Part shown: piece after piece, positions 1 to 5,762 of the stretch
How the letters are laid out: every line of letters begins with the position of its first letter
Numbering within the stretch: the first letter of the stretch is position 1
NCBI RefSeq assembly: GCF_020873895.1
Contig: NZ_JAHWGT010000002.1
Location: forward strand, 248,001-312,000
DNA: 64,000 nucleotides
Direction of reading: 5' to 3'
DNA from: Streptomyces sp. DH12
Lineage (GTDB): Bacteria > Actinomycetota > Actinomycetes > Streptomycetales > Streptomycetaceae
Position numbers and translations under genes: made by a program
The notes under the pieces: generated by a model
What the model was told of the DNA's origin: nothing
Databases searched by the model: none
The model's input: the letters and a program-made list of their open reading frames with translations, nothing else

Positions 1-35
1 GAAGTCACGCAAGCGACTCACACAAAGGAGGCGTC

Positions 36-758
36 ATGGCATCGGCGGCCACCGTCAGTAGGGTTCTGGGGCAGCAGTTCGACCGAAGCAAGTCGCAGGC
101 ATCCCGGGTGCGCGGCTACTCCACCAGCAGCGCCGGCTTCCAGGTGAAGGCGTCGCCGACGGACGCCGGTACGGTCCTGGTGGAGTACATCCCCGGCGCC
201 TTCGCGCATCACCTCGACGCGGAGACCCGCAAGGAGCGGGCGGACCGGATGCTGTCGGCCTACGCGGAGGTGTTGGGGAAGCGTTGGACGGTGCGCCGCC
301 ACCCCAGTTACCGCAACGTCCTGGTGGTGACCGACAAGGAGGTCGTCCAGCCCGTGGAGGTCGCCGCGCCGGCGCCGGAGGGGTTCGCGCAGGGTCAAGC
401 GGTCATCGTCCAGCACCCCGGCCGGTCGCCGTTCACGGGCACCGTGGCCCACATCCACACCGCGCCGGGGTACGTGGCCGTGCGCGACGACCGCAGGAAC
501 GTGGTCAACCACCCCACGCGTTTCGTGTCCGCCGCCGAGACGGAGGAGGAGCCGGAGGAGTTCGAGCGCTGCGAGCCCGTCATGGGCGGCAAGGTCCACA
601 CCCTCATGCCGGGCGCCCCCGAGGGGCACGCGTTCCCGCAGTGCCGGACCGGCGGCAGTGCGAACCGCGGAACCAGGTACCGCGTCGTTACCGCTCCGCT
701 GACGTGCTCCACCTGCCTCGCCTACGAGGAGCGCCGGGCGGCGCACGCCCGCAGGTAG
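36..758 (+). CDS. Mobile-element protein of unknown function
   Basis: A 240-aa protein whose ATG lies seven bases after a strong AAGGAGG ribosome site, so this start is secure. No enzyme family is recognised. The last 70 residues hold spaced Cys/His residues (ERCEPVMGG, a later FPQCRTGG, then LTCSTC), which look like a small metal-binding module. Such Cys-rich tails are common in actinobacterial plasmid and phage proteins. It is the first gene of the mobile-element segment and is followed on the same strand by a DUF2637 gene. Function unknown; that it is a real gene is well supported by the ribosome site and codon bias. Confidence 0.75.
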   Translation: MASAATVSRVLGQQFDRSKSQASRVRGYSTSSAGFQVKASPTDAGTVLVEYIPGAFAHHLDAETRKERADRMLSAYAEVLGKRWTVRRHPSYRNVLVVTDKEVVQPVEVAAPAPEGFAQGQAVIVQHPGRSPFTGTVAHIHTAPGYVAVRDDRRNVVNHPTRFVSAAETEEEPEEFERCEPVMGGKVHTLMPGAPEGHAFPQCRTGGSANRGTRYRVVTAPLTCSTCLAYEERRAAHARR

Positions 759-843
759 TCACTCCACCGGGCCCCTGCGAATAGCGGACGCAGGGGCCCA
801 CCCATCGCACGAACCTTTCACACACATGCACACAGGAGTCACC

Positions 844-1506
844 TTGCGCACACTGATCAGACGCGCCCGGACCGTCGACCCCATTCTGATTCAAGCCGTC
901 CTGGCTGCCGCCCTCTCTTTCGCGCACATCCACGACGTGGCGGCGTCGGCCGGCCAGGGAGGGTGGAAAGCTTGGGCGTACCCGGTGAGCGTCGACCTCC
1001 TCATGATCATGGCGTGGAAGCGGATGCGGACGCCTGACGTCCCGCATTTCGGCGCATGGTGCTGGTTCCTCCTCTCCCTCGCTGCGTCTCTCGCGGCTAA
1101 CATCGCCACCTCCGGCGTGATGGACTTGTCGCACCCGCCGTCTGCGCTCCGCGTGATCGTCGCGGGCTGGCCGGGAGTTGCGTTTCTCGGTGGCATGATG
1201 CTCGCGCACACCCGGACCGCGACGGAGCTGCGTGAGGACCACACGGAGAAGTCGCAGGAGGTCGCTGGAGAGCCTGCGGGAGAGGCGGTGGAGGAAGTGG
1301 ACGACGAGCCCGTGAGCGTCCCAGAGAAGCCCGTTCTTGTGTCGTACCGCGAGGCCGCGGAAGATCTCGGCGTGGCGGAAGGCACGGTGCGCACGTGGGC
1401 GTTCAACGAGCTCGTGACGAAGTACCCGGGTCCGACCGGTAATAGCGTCCGGGTCGACCTGAGAGAGTGCAAGCGCGTCCAGAGCCGGCGCCTGGCCGGG
1501 GTGTGA
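844..1506 (+). CDS. DUF2637 (SpdB-like) membrane protein
   Basis: The N-terminal half (about residues 10-120) has four hydrophobic segments of the DUF2637 type (PILIQAVLAAALSFAHIHD, AYPVSVDLLMIMAWKRM and two more). This family is found in actinobacterial conjugative plasmids and integrative elements and is related to Spd plasmid-spread proteins. An acidic linker follows, then a C-terminal helix-turn-helix-like region (SYREAAEDLGVAEGTVRTWA). I choose TTG at 844 rather than the in-frame ATG at 826, because an AGGAG at 834-838 sits at ideal spacing before TTG and would fall inside the longer reading frame. It probably acts in conjugal spread at the membrane; that role is inferred from the family. 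Confidence 0.8.
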   Translation: MRTLIRRARTVDPILIQAVLAAALSFAHIHDVAASAGQGGWKAWAYPVSVDLLMIMAWKRMRTPDVPHFGAWCWFLLSLAASLAANIATSGVMDLSHPPSALRVIVAGWPGVAFLGGMMLAHTRTATELREDHTEKSQEVAGEPAGEAVEEVDDEPVSVPEKPVLVSYREAAEDLGVAEGTVRTWAFNELVTKYPGPTGNSVRVDLRECKRVQSRRLAGV

Positions 1507-1515
1507 GGAGAGGTA

Positions 1516-1680
1516 ATGGAGGAGCGCAAAGCGTGGTTCGTCATCGCCCCGGGGATCTCCGCGGAGTACGAGTTCGACGACTACGAGTGGTACGAGGCAT
1601 CGGAGACGCAGGGCAGCGTGTACGGGCGTGCCACCGGTCAGGTGCGCGTCGACCTGGCGCAGGCGGAGAGGGACTTTTAG
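1516..1680 (+). CDS. Small acidic hypothetical protein (54 aa)
   Basis: A short gene starting at ATG 1516, ten bases after the DUF2637 stop, preceded by GAGGAGAGG. The peptide begins MEERKAWFVIAP and is rich in Glu, Asp and Tyr (EYEFDDYEWYEAS). No family recognised. The tight spacing on both sides (two bases to the next start) supports translation as part of the mobile-element operon. Confidence 0.6.
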   Translation: MEERKAWFVIAPGISAEYEFDDYEWYEASETQGSVYGRATGQVRVDLAQAERDF

Positions 1681-1682
1681 CC

Positions 1683-1793
1683 GTGAACGTCTATATCACC
1701 TACGCCGACGGCCGCCACGAGGCCGTGAGCTACGCCGAGCCCGGATTCTTCGGCTCCCTCCTCGCTGCCCGCCGCGAGGGGAGGGACCGTTGA
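1683..1793 (+). CDS. Very small hypothetical protein (36 aa)
   Basis: GTG start at 1683, two bases after the previous stop, reading VNVYITYADGRHEAVSYAEP and ending in an Arg-rich tail. Its TGA overlaps the ATG of the next gene (TGATG), a sign of translational coupling. There is no clear ribosome site of its own beyond the purine-rich end of the upstream gene (GGAGAGGG). Function unknown. Confidence 0.5.
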   Translation: MNVYITYADGRHEAVSYAEPGFFGSLLAARREGRDR

Positions 1794-2062
1794 TGCAGTG
1801 CAAGGACATCCCCGACGCCGTGTTCCTCGATGCCGTTCGAGCCGCCCCCGCAAATGTCGCCGGATGGCGCACTCGATTCGATGTTCACGAGCGGCTGGAG
1901 GAGGCGCTCGATGTGGAGATTCCCCTCAACCTCCTCATGGCGAAGGCACGTCGCCTTGAGGCGCGTGGACTGCTGGGCGGGTGCACCTGTGGGTGCCGGG
2001 GCGATTGGCACCCGTCGGACGAGTGCGGGGATTCGGTGTACTGCTGCCCGCCCCGTAGCTAG
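1793..2062 (+). CDS. Small winged-helix-like, Cys-rich protein (89 aa)
   Basis: Starts at ATG 1793, overlapping the previous stop, with GAGGGGAGGG upstream. The first 60 residues look like a small DNA-binding or phage accessory fold (WRTRFDVHERLEEAL ... LLMAKARRLEARGLL, a helix pattern typical of winged-helix proteins). The last 25 residues are Cys-rich (GGCTCGCRGDWH and VYCCPP), with five cysteines able to bind metal. It is the last gene before a hairpin terminator at 2095. Exact function unknown. Confidence 0.6.
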   Translation: MQCKDIPDAVFLDAVRAAPANVAGWRTRFDVHERLEEALDVEIPLNLLMAKARRLEARGLLGGCTCGCRGDWHPSDECGDSVYCCPPRS

Positions 2063-2094
2063 CCTGCTTGACTAGGAGCGTCGCAGCACACCCA

Positions 2095-2130
2095 AGAGCC
2101 CCCGTCGGATCACCCGGCGGGGGCTCTTTG
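2095..2130. terminator. Hairpin terminator between convergent element genes
   Basis: Perfect 10-bp arms AGAGCCCCCG (2095-2104) and CGGGGGCTCT (2118-2127) with a 13-base loop, followed by TT on the plus strand and preceded by AA. It lies between the plus-strand operon ending at 2062 and the minus-strand gene ending at 2142, so it can serve both. Confidence 0.85.
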
Positions 2131-2141
2131 CGTTTCCCGGC

Positions 2142-2561
2142 TCAGCGCAGACCTTCCGGGCAGGCGTACGTCGGCCGCCACGGGTTCGGGCACGCGACGA
2201 GGTGGACGGCGTAAAAGGTCGTTCCGCGGTGGCCCCACCAGCCGCCCACGACGTCCGCCCCAGCTTCGAGCGTCTCGCGGGCGCTGTCCAGGGAGGCTGC
2301 GATCGTCTCGTCCGCCTTGGCGTGGTCACCATCGAACGCCTCCCGGTAGAGGAGGATTTGCTCGTGGTACCACTCCAGCGCCGGCGCGATGTCCTTGAAC
2401 GTGGCCTTGACCATGCTGCGGCTCTTCAGCAACCAGTTAGCCGGCTCGATGGGGACGACTGCAATGGCGGCAAAGCCCTGGCCCGCCGGTCGACGCTGTG
2501 AGTCCTGGCCGTACTCGGACCCCGACCCCACCCACATGTAGCCGTGGTGGTGCACTGACAT
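2142..2561 (-). CDS. Hypothetical protein (139 aa)
   Basis: Start chosen at ATG 2561 (protein MSVHHHGYMWVG...), because GAGAGGAG stands just upstream; the longer frame from 2585 would bury that site. The sequence has a His/Gly-rich start, a central helical segment (ALEWYHEQILLYREAFDGD) and a C-terminus with WWGHRG and several aromatic residues. No enzyme family recognised. It lies in the mobile-element segment, convergent with the 844-2062 operon. Confidence 0.6.
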   Translation of the reverse strand: MSVHHHGYMWVGSGSEYGQDSQRRPAGQGFAAIAVVPIEPANWLLKSRSMVKATFKDIAPALEWYHEQILLYREAFDGDHAKADETIAASLDSARETLEAGADVVGGWWGHRGTTFYAVHLVACPNPWRPTYACPEGLR

Positions 2562-2647
2562 TGCACTCCTCTCACCGGGAAGCACCGCGCAGGGGCGACC
2601 TCGTGGAGGAGGCCGCCCCGCTTCACGCGTGCGTGGAGACTATCGCG

Positions 2648-2770
2648 CTACTGGCGCCCGCACCCGTCGCCGTCCCCGCAACCGCCGGACGGGTTGCCGC
2701 CCTGGCCGTCCGACTCGTCGTCGTCGCCCTGCGGGGTGACGATCCTCTTCAGCGCGTCCTTGAGCGTCAT
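2648..2770 (-). CDS. Short Asp/Gly/Cys-rich peptide (40 aa)
   Basis: Minus-strand frame starting at ATG 2770 and ending with TAG at 2648. It begins MTLKDALKRIVTPQGDDDES and ends in a Gly/Cys-rich tail with two cysteines (GGCGDGDGCGRQ). A GAGAGG lies about ten bases before the start. It resembles the tiny phage/plasmid peptides with a helical head and Gly-rich tail. Coding status is likely but not certain, since the frame is short. Confidence 0.45.
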   Translation of the reverse strand: MTLKDALKRIVTPQGDDDESDGQGGNPSGGCGDGDGCGRQ

Positions 2771-2854
2771 CGGCGTCCGCCTCTCTCAAGCCCCGGACAC
2801 GAGACCCCCTCATGTCCGTCGTGCACTTGCAGCCCGCCTCTGACGGCGAGCAGT

Positions 2855-2924
2855 CCCCGTGTCCGGAGTCGAACCGGAGTCCCGGCGCGGGGGAACTGGC
2901 GCTCTACCACTGAGCTACACGGGG
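2855..2924 (-). tRNA. tRNA-like gene with an atypical anticodon arm
   Basis: Read on the minus strand, this 70-nt segment has a perfect 7-bp acceptor stem (CCCCGTG/CACGGGG), a canonical D arm (GCTC AGTGGTA GAGC) and a canonical T arm (TCCGG TTCGACT CCGGA). The middle does not fold properly. Placing the loop as TTCCCCC would give anticodon CCC (Gly), but the flanking bases GCCAG and GCGCC do not pair, and the molecule is one base shorter than usual. No CCA is encoded. It may be a decayed or mobile-element-specific tRNA, or a tRNA mimic. The isotype is therefore not assigned with confidence. Confidence 0.6.
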
Positions 2925-2993
2925 TGGTGGACCCGCCCCGCCCCGAGAGGCTGCCGACCTCACATCGGGACGGGACGGGGATTGTGGGGCTCG

Positions 2994-3218
2994 TCAGAGC
3001 CTGATCTCGCGGTGCGTGTGGGTCGTGAGCCGCACGTTGCAGTCGCTGACCGCCGACGCGTCGCCCCGTCCACGAGCGAGCTTCCTCGCCATCTCCAGGT
3101 CGGCGCAGGTCACGCACCCCTGACGCGGCTCCGGCTCCTTGTCGAGCCGGAGGGGGAGCTCGATGGGCGGCTCCGGATAGGTCCGTCGTGCGCCTGAGGC
3201 ACTCGCGTGGGTCTTCAT
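2994..3218 (-). CDS. Small CxxC protein, second of a coupled pair (74 aa)
   Basis: Starts at ATG 3218, overlapping the stop of the preceding gene by ATGA, so translation is coupled. The protein (MKTHASASGARRTYPEPP...) has a central CVTCADLEMARKLA motif and a later DCNVRLTTHTH motif. This CxxC...C...H pattern is typical of small Streptomyces proteins found beside XRE regulators, and suggests metal binding; no function has been assigned that I know of. It shares its architecture with the gene just upstream (CATC ... SCSDEIAQHPH), so the two are probably diverged duplicates. Confidence 0.65.
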   Translation of the reverse strand: MKTHASASGARRTYPEPPIELPLRLDKEPEPRQGCVTCADLEMARKLARGRGDASAVSDCNVRLTTHTHREIRL

Positions 3219-3448
3219 CGTCGCCTGTTCCCTTCCCGCAGCCAGCACGCCCCGGGTCGGAATCCGCTGTGGGGGTGCTGCGCGATTTCGTCGCTGCACG
3301 AGCGCACCGCCACGAGATCCCCGACCGCCCTCGCGTCCTCACGGGAGGAGCGAAGGACGGCACAGGTGGCGCACCCGTCTACGCCCGTGGGCTCTAAGGC
3401 GGAGGCGGGGGAGCGTTGTACGGGGTGCCCGTTGCTCACCGTCGTCAT
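3215..3448 (-). CDS. Small CxxC protein, leaderless, first of a coupled pair (77 aa)
   Basis: ATG at 3448 is chosen because a near-consensus promoter ends only seven bases before it, which implies a leaderless mRNA; the longer frame from 3484 would overlap that promoter. The protein has GCATCAVLRSSRED and RSCSDEIAQHPH, matching the CxxC...C...H layout of its downstream partner. It lies downstream of the XRE gene on the same strand, separated by an inverted repeat and its own promoter, and such pairs are usually controlled by the regulator. Function unknown. Confidence 0.65.
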   Translation of the reverse strand: MTTVSNGHPVQRSPASALEPTGVDGCATCAVLRSSREDARAVGDLVAVRSCSDEIAQHPHSGFRPGACWLREGNRRR

Positions 3449-3455
3449 GCAAACG

Positions 3456-3484
3456 ACAGTAGAGGCGTCGGCGCCCGCTGTCAT
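3456..3484 (-). promoter_or_regulatory. Leaderless promoter of the CxxC gene pair
   Basis: On the minus strand, a -35 ATGACA (3479-3484) and a -10 TACTGT (3456-3461) are separated by exactly 17 bases. The ATG of the first CxxC gene begins seven bases after the -10 box, so the transcript should start at or near the start codon. The -35 box abuts and partly overlaps the inverted repeat at 3482-3521. Confidence 0.75.
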
Positions 3485-3521
3485 TGGTAGTTCTGAGGGG
3501 TGATCAGCAGAACTACCAATG
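3482..3521. repeat. Perfect 14-bp inverted repeat, likely operator of the XRE regulator
   Basis: CATTGGTAGTTCTG (3482-3495) and its exact complement CAGAACTACCAATG (3508-3521), separated by 12 bases. It ends two bases before the XRE stop codon and touches the -35 box of the CxxC promoter. No T-run follows in the minus direction, so an operator is more likely than a terminator, although a transcript could form the hairpin. Confidence 0.7.
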
Positions 3522-3523
3522 CC

Positions 3524-4723
3524 TCATACCGGCAGCTTCACCACGTTGGCCAGGCGCCGCATTTCCGGGGTGAGGGCGCGTCGACGATCAATGAGCCGGT
3601 CGACGATGTCGCGGGCCAGCCTCTGGTTCGGCAGCCACTCGGGGGCGCTCGCGTGGATCTCCCGCAATTTCCCTATCGTCTCGGAGTACTGACGCAAGGA
3701 GAGGTGAGCGCCGGCCACGTCGAGTCGATGCCGATTGCGGTTGCTCGTCGACGGCCTCACCGCGTACACCGGGACCTCGCCGGCCAGCCGGAGCACGAGG
3801 TCCGGCCGGTGACGAATGGACGCGTTTTCTGCGGATTTCATGGCCACCGTGGTGGGTCCGAATGTCCGCGTCACCTCCGACGGCGGTTTGTACTCCCGAC
3901 CCAGTACCTCCGCCGCTCCGCGGGCAAGCCGCATTGCGTGATCCGCCTCGGTGGCTCGGTTGTCGCGGACGGACGCATTCGACACCCTCAACAGCATCCA
4001 CCCCCATGCACAGAGTTCGTCCGGGGTCGCGCGAGAAATGCGACGCGGCTCCGTCTCGTCGGCCCACTGAACGGCAAGATCCCGCGCAGCGCCAAGCTGA
4101 CCCGTACGGAGGAGGAGCCAGAGTTTCGTGTTGACGGTCGTCGCGAGCTCTAGGTGGTCTTCGCCCTCGTCGGTGGCCCGCTCAAGGGCCATTTCCGCGG
4201 CGTCGAATTGGCGTGTCTGCGTGAGGAGCCACGCCGTCGTTTGCAGGACGCGCATCCGGACGGCACGCCCCTCGGAGCCCAGTGCGTCGGCGTCCCGAAT
4301 GACTCGGGGCATCAGCGTCGACAGCTCATCGAGCTGAAGGCGCTTGAGGTGCGGCTCCAGGTCCCTGAAAGCGCCTCTGACGCCCTCCACGGTGGGCGGA
4401 CGGTCCAGTCCCTCAGCGACGATTGGAGGGTGCGTCAGGGCGGCGCGTACGGCCTTCCAGCGGTCTGTGGTTTCGGTGTCGGCGTGCTCTGGCTCCTTGG
4501 TGTCACCGAGGAGCCTCGATGTCGGCACCCGCAGCACGCGCGCTAGATCGTGCAGCGTCTCGGCGCGGGTGTCGCCGGCCCGCTCCTGCTCAAGGAGGCG
4601 GATGGTCGCGACCGATACGCCGCGGGTGCCGGGTAGCCGTTTGGTGAGGCTTGCCAGTTCGGCCTGAGTCAGGCCGCGTAGCTTCCGCAGCTCGCGTAGG
4701 CGGCTGCCAATCGTGGCGCTCAT
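3524..4723 (-). CDS. XRE-family transcriptional regulator with TPR-like C-terminus
   Basis: 399 aa from ATG 4723. The N-terminal helix-turn-helix (GSRLRELRKLRGLTQAELASL, then VSVATIRLLEQERAG) is a clear XRE domain. The remaining ~300 residues are helical with repeated A-A-L/W patterns (TTVNTKLWLLLRTGQLGAARDLA), typical of the TPR-like sensor half of Streptomyces regulators that control small neighbouring genes or respond to peptides. It sits at the right end of the mobile element, upstream of the CxxC pair. It probably binds the 14-bp inverted repeat at 3482-3521 (inference). Confidence 0.85.
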   Translation of the reverse strand: MSATIGSRLRELRKLRGLTQAELASLTKRLPGTRGVSVATIRLLEQERAGDTRAETLHDLARVLRVPTSRLLGDTKEPEHADTETTDRWKAVRAALTHPPIVAEGLDRPPTVEGVRGAFRDLEPHLKRLQLDELSTLMPRVIRDADALGSEGRAVRMRVLQTTAWLLTQTRQFDAAEMALERATDEGEDHLELATTVNTKLWLLLRTGQLGAARDLAVQWADETEPRRISRATPDELCAWGWMLLRVSNASVRDNRATEADHAMRLARGAAEVLGREYKPPSEVTRTFGPTTVAMKSAENASIRHRPDLVLRLAGEVPVYAVRPSTSNRNRHRLDVAGAHLSLRQYSETIGKLREIHASAPEWLPNQRLARDIVDRLIDRRRALTPEMRRLANVVKLPV

Positions 4724-4866
4724 GGCAGCAGAGTACGCCCGCAGAGCCAGGCAGGGCAGGGGAAGCGGGGACGTGCCGCCGCTTAGCTGGGTGGGGTGTC
4801 TACGGTCGCGTGACGGCATTCTCGCTGGTCAGCGGTGGTAGCCGAGTAAGGTAGTAACGTGTATCC
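4724..4866. other. Right end of the integrated element (att junction)
   Basis: No gene is seen here. At 4855-4857 a TAA stops the frame of the downstream oxidoreductase. From about 4867 onward the codons read FFRSDHYLHMGSVTG, which matches the normal interior of LLM-class F420 oxidoreductases. The break between foreign and chromosomal sequence must lie at about 4855-4870. There is no tRNA at the junction, so insertion inside a protein gene, as done by large serine integrases, is the likely mode. The integrase and the gene's 5' end must lie left of the window. Confidence 0.7.
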
Positions 4867-5694
4867 TTCTTCCGCTCCGACCACTACCTCCACATGGGTT
4901 CCGTCACCGGGCTGCCGGGGCCCACGGACGCCTGGATCACCCTCGCGGGCCTCGCCCGCGAGACCCGGCGGATCCGGCTCGGCACGCTGATGACGGCCGC
5001 GACGTTCCGGCTGCCGGGCGTCCTCGCCATCCAGGTCGCGCAGGTCGACCAGATGTCGGGCGGACGCGTCGAACTCGGCCTGGGGGCGGCCTGGTTCGAG
5101 GCCGAGCACGAGGCGTACGGCATCCCGTTCCCGAAGGAGAAGTTCGGCCGCCTGGAGGAGCAGCTCGACATCGTCACCGGCCTGTGGGGGACGCAGGTCG
5201 GCAAGACCTACGACTACGAGGGCAAGTACTACCGGCTGACCGACTCGCCGGCGCTGCCCAAGCCCGCCCAGAAGAAGGTGCCCGTCCTCGTCGGCGGTCT
5301 CGGCGCGAAGCGCACCCCGCGGCTGGCCGCGCGGTACGCGGACGAGTTCAACGTCCCGTTCGCCTCCCTCGCCGACACGGAGCGTCAGTTCGCGCGGGTC
5401 CGCGCGGCGGCGGCGGAGGCCGGCCGCCGCCCCGACGACCTGGTGTACTCCAACGCCCTGGTGGTCTGCGTGGGCAGGGACGACGCCGAGGTGGCCCGCC
5501 GGGCGGCGACCATCGGCCGCGAGGTCGACGAGCTGAAGGCCAACGGCCTCGCGGGCTCCCCCGCCGAGGTCGTCGACAAGATCGGCCGGTACGCCGCCGT
5601 GGGCGCCTCCCGCGTCTACCTCCAGGTCCTGGACCTCCACGACCTGGACCACCTGGAGCTGATCTCCTCGCAGGTCCAGTCCCAGCTGGACTGA
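4867..5694 (+). pseudogene. LLM-class F420-dependent oxidoreductase, 5'-truncated by element insertion
   Basis: The remaining 275 codons show a luciferase-like TIM barrel with the family signatures RIRLGTLMTAATFRLPG, QVDQMSGGRVELGLGAAWFE and VPVLVGGLGAKRTPRLAARYAD. Members are usually a little over 300 aa and start about 40 residues before FFRSDHYL, with a strand that helps form the F420/FMN pocket. Here an in-frame TAA occurs four codons upstream of FF, so the normal start is lost. An ATG at 4894 is open, but no ribosome site precedes it. The protein is probably inactive unless excision of the element restores the gene. Confidence 0.85.
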
Positions 5695-5728
5695 CGGCCG
5701 CGCGGGCCCCGTTCCGGCCTCGGGCGGT

Positions 5729-5760
5729 CGCCGGGCCCGCCGCCGGCGGCGGGCCCGGCG
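5729..5760. terminator. Bidirectional terminator
   Basis: A perfect 32-nt GC-only palindrome (centre CCGCCGGCGG) lies between the convergent oxidoreductase remnant (ends 5694) and pnkp (ends 5763). There is no T-run, as is usual for Streptomyces terminators. Confidence 0.8.
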
Positions 5761-5762
5761 GG

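Noticed and set aside
2855-2924. The element's integration site being this tRNA
   Set aside because: The tRNA-like gene lies about 1.9 kb inside the foreign segment, and the disrupted oxidoreductase gene marks the real boundary.
3482-3521. The 14-bp inverted repeat as a simple terminator of the XRE gene
   Set aside because: The -35 box of a near-consensus promoter abuts it and no T-run follows, so an operator role explains it better, although termination is not excluded.
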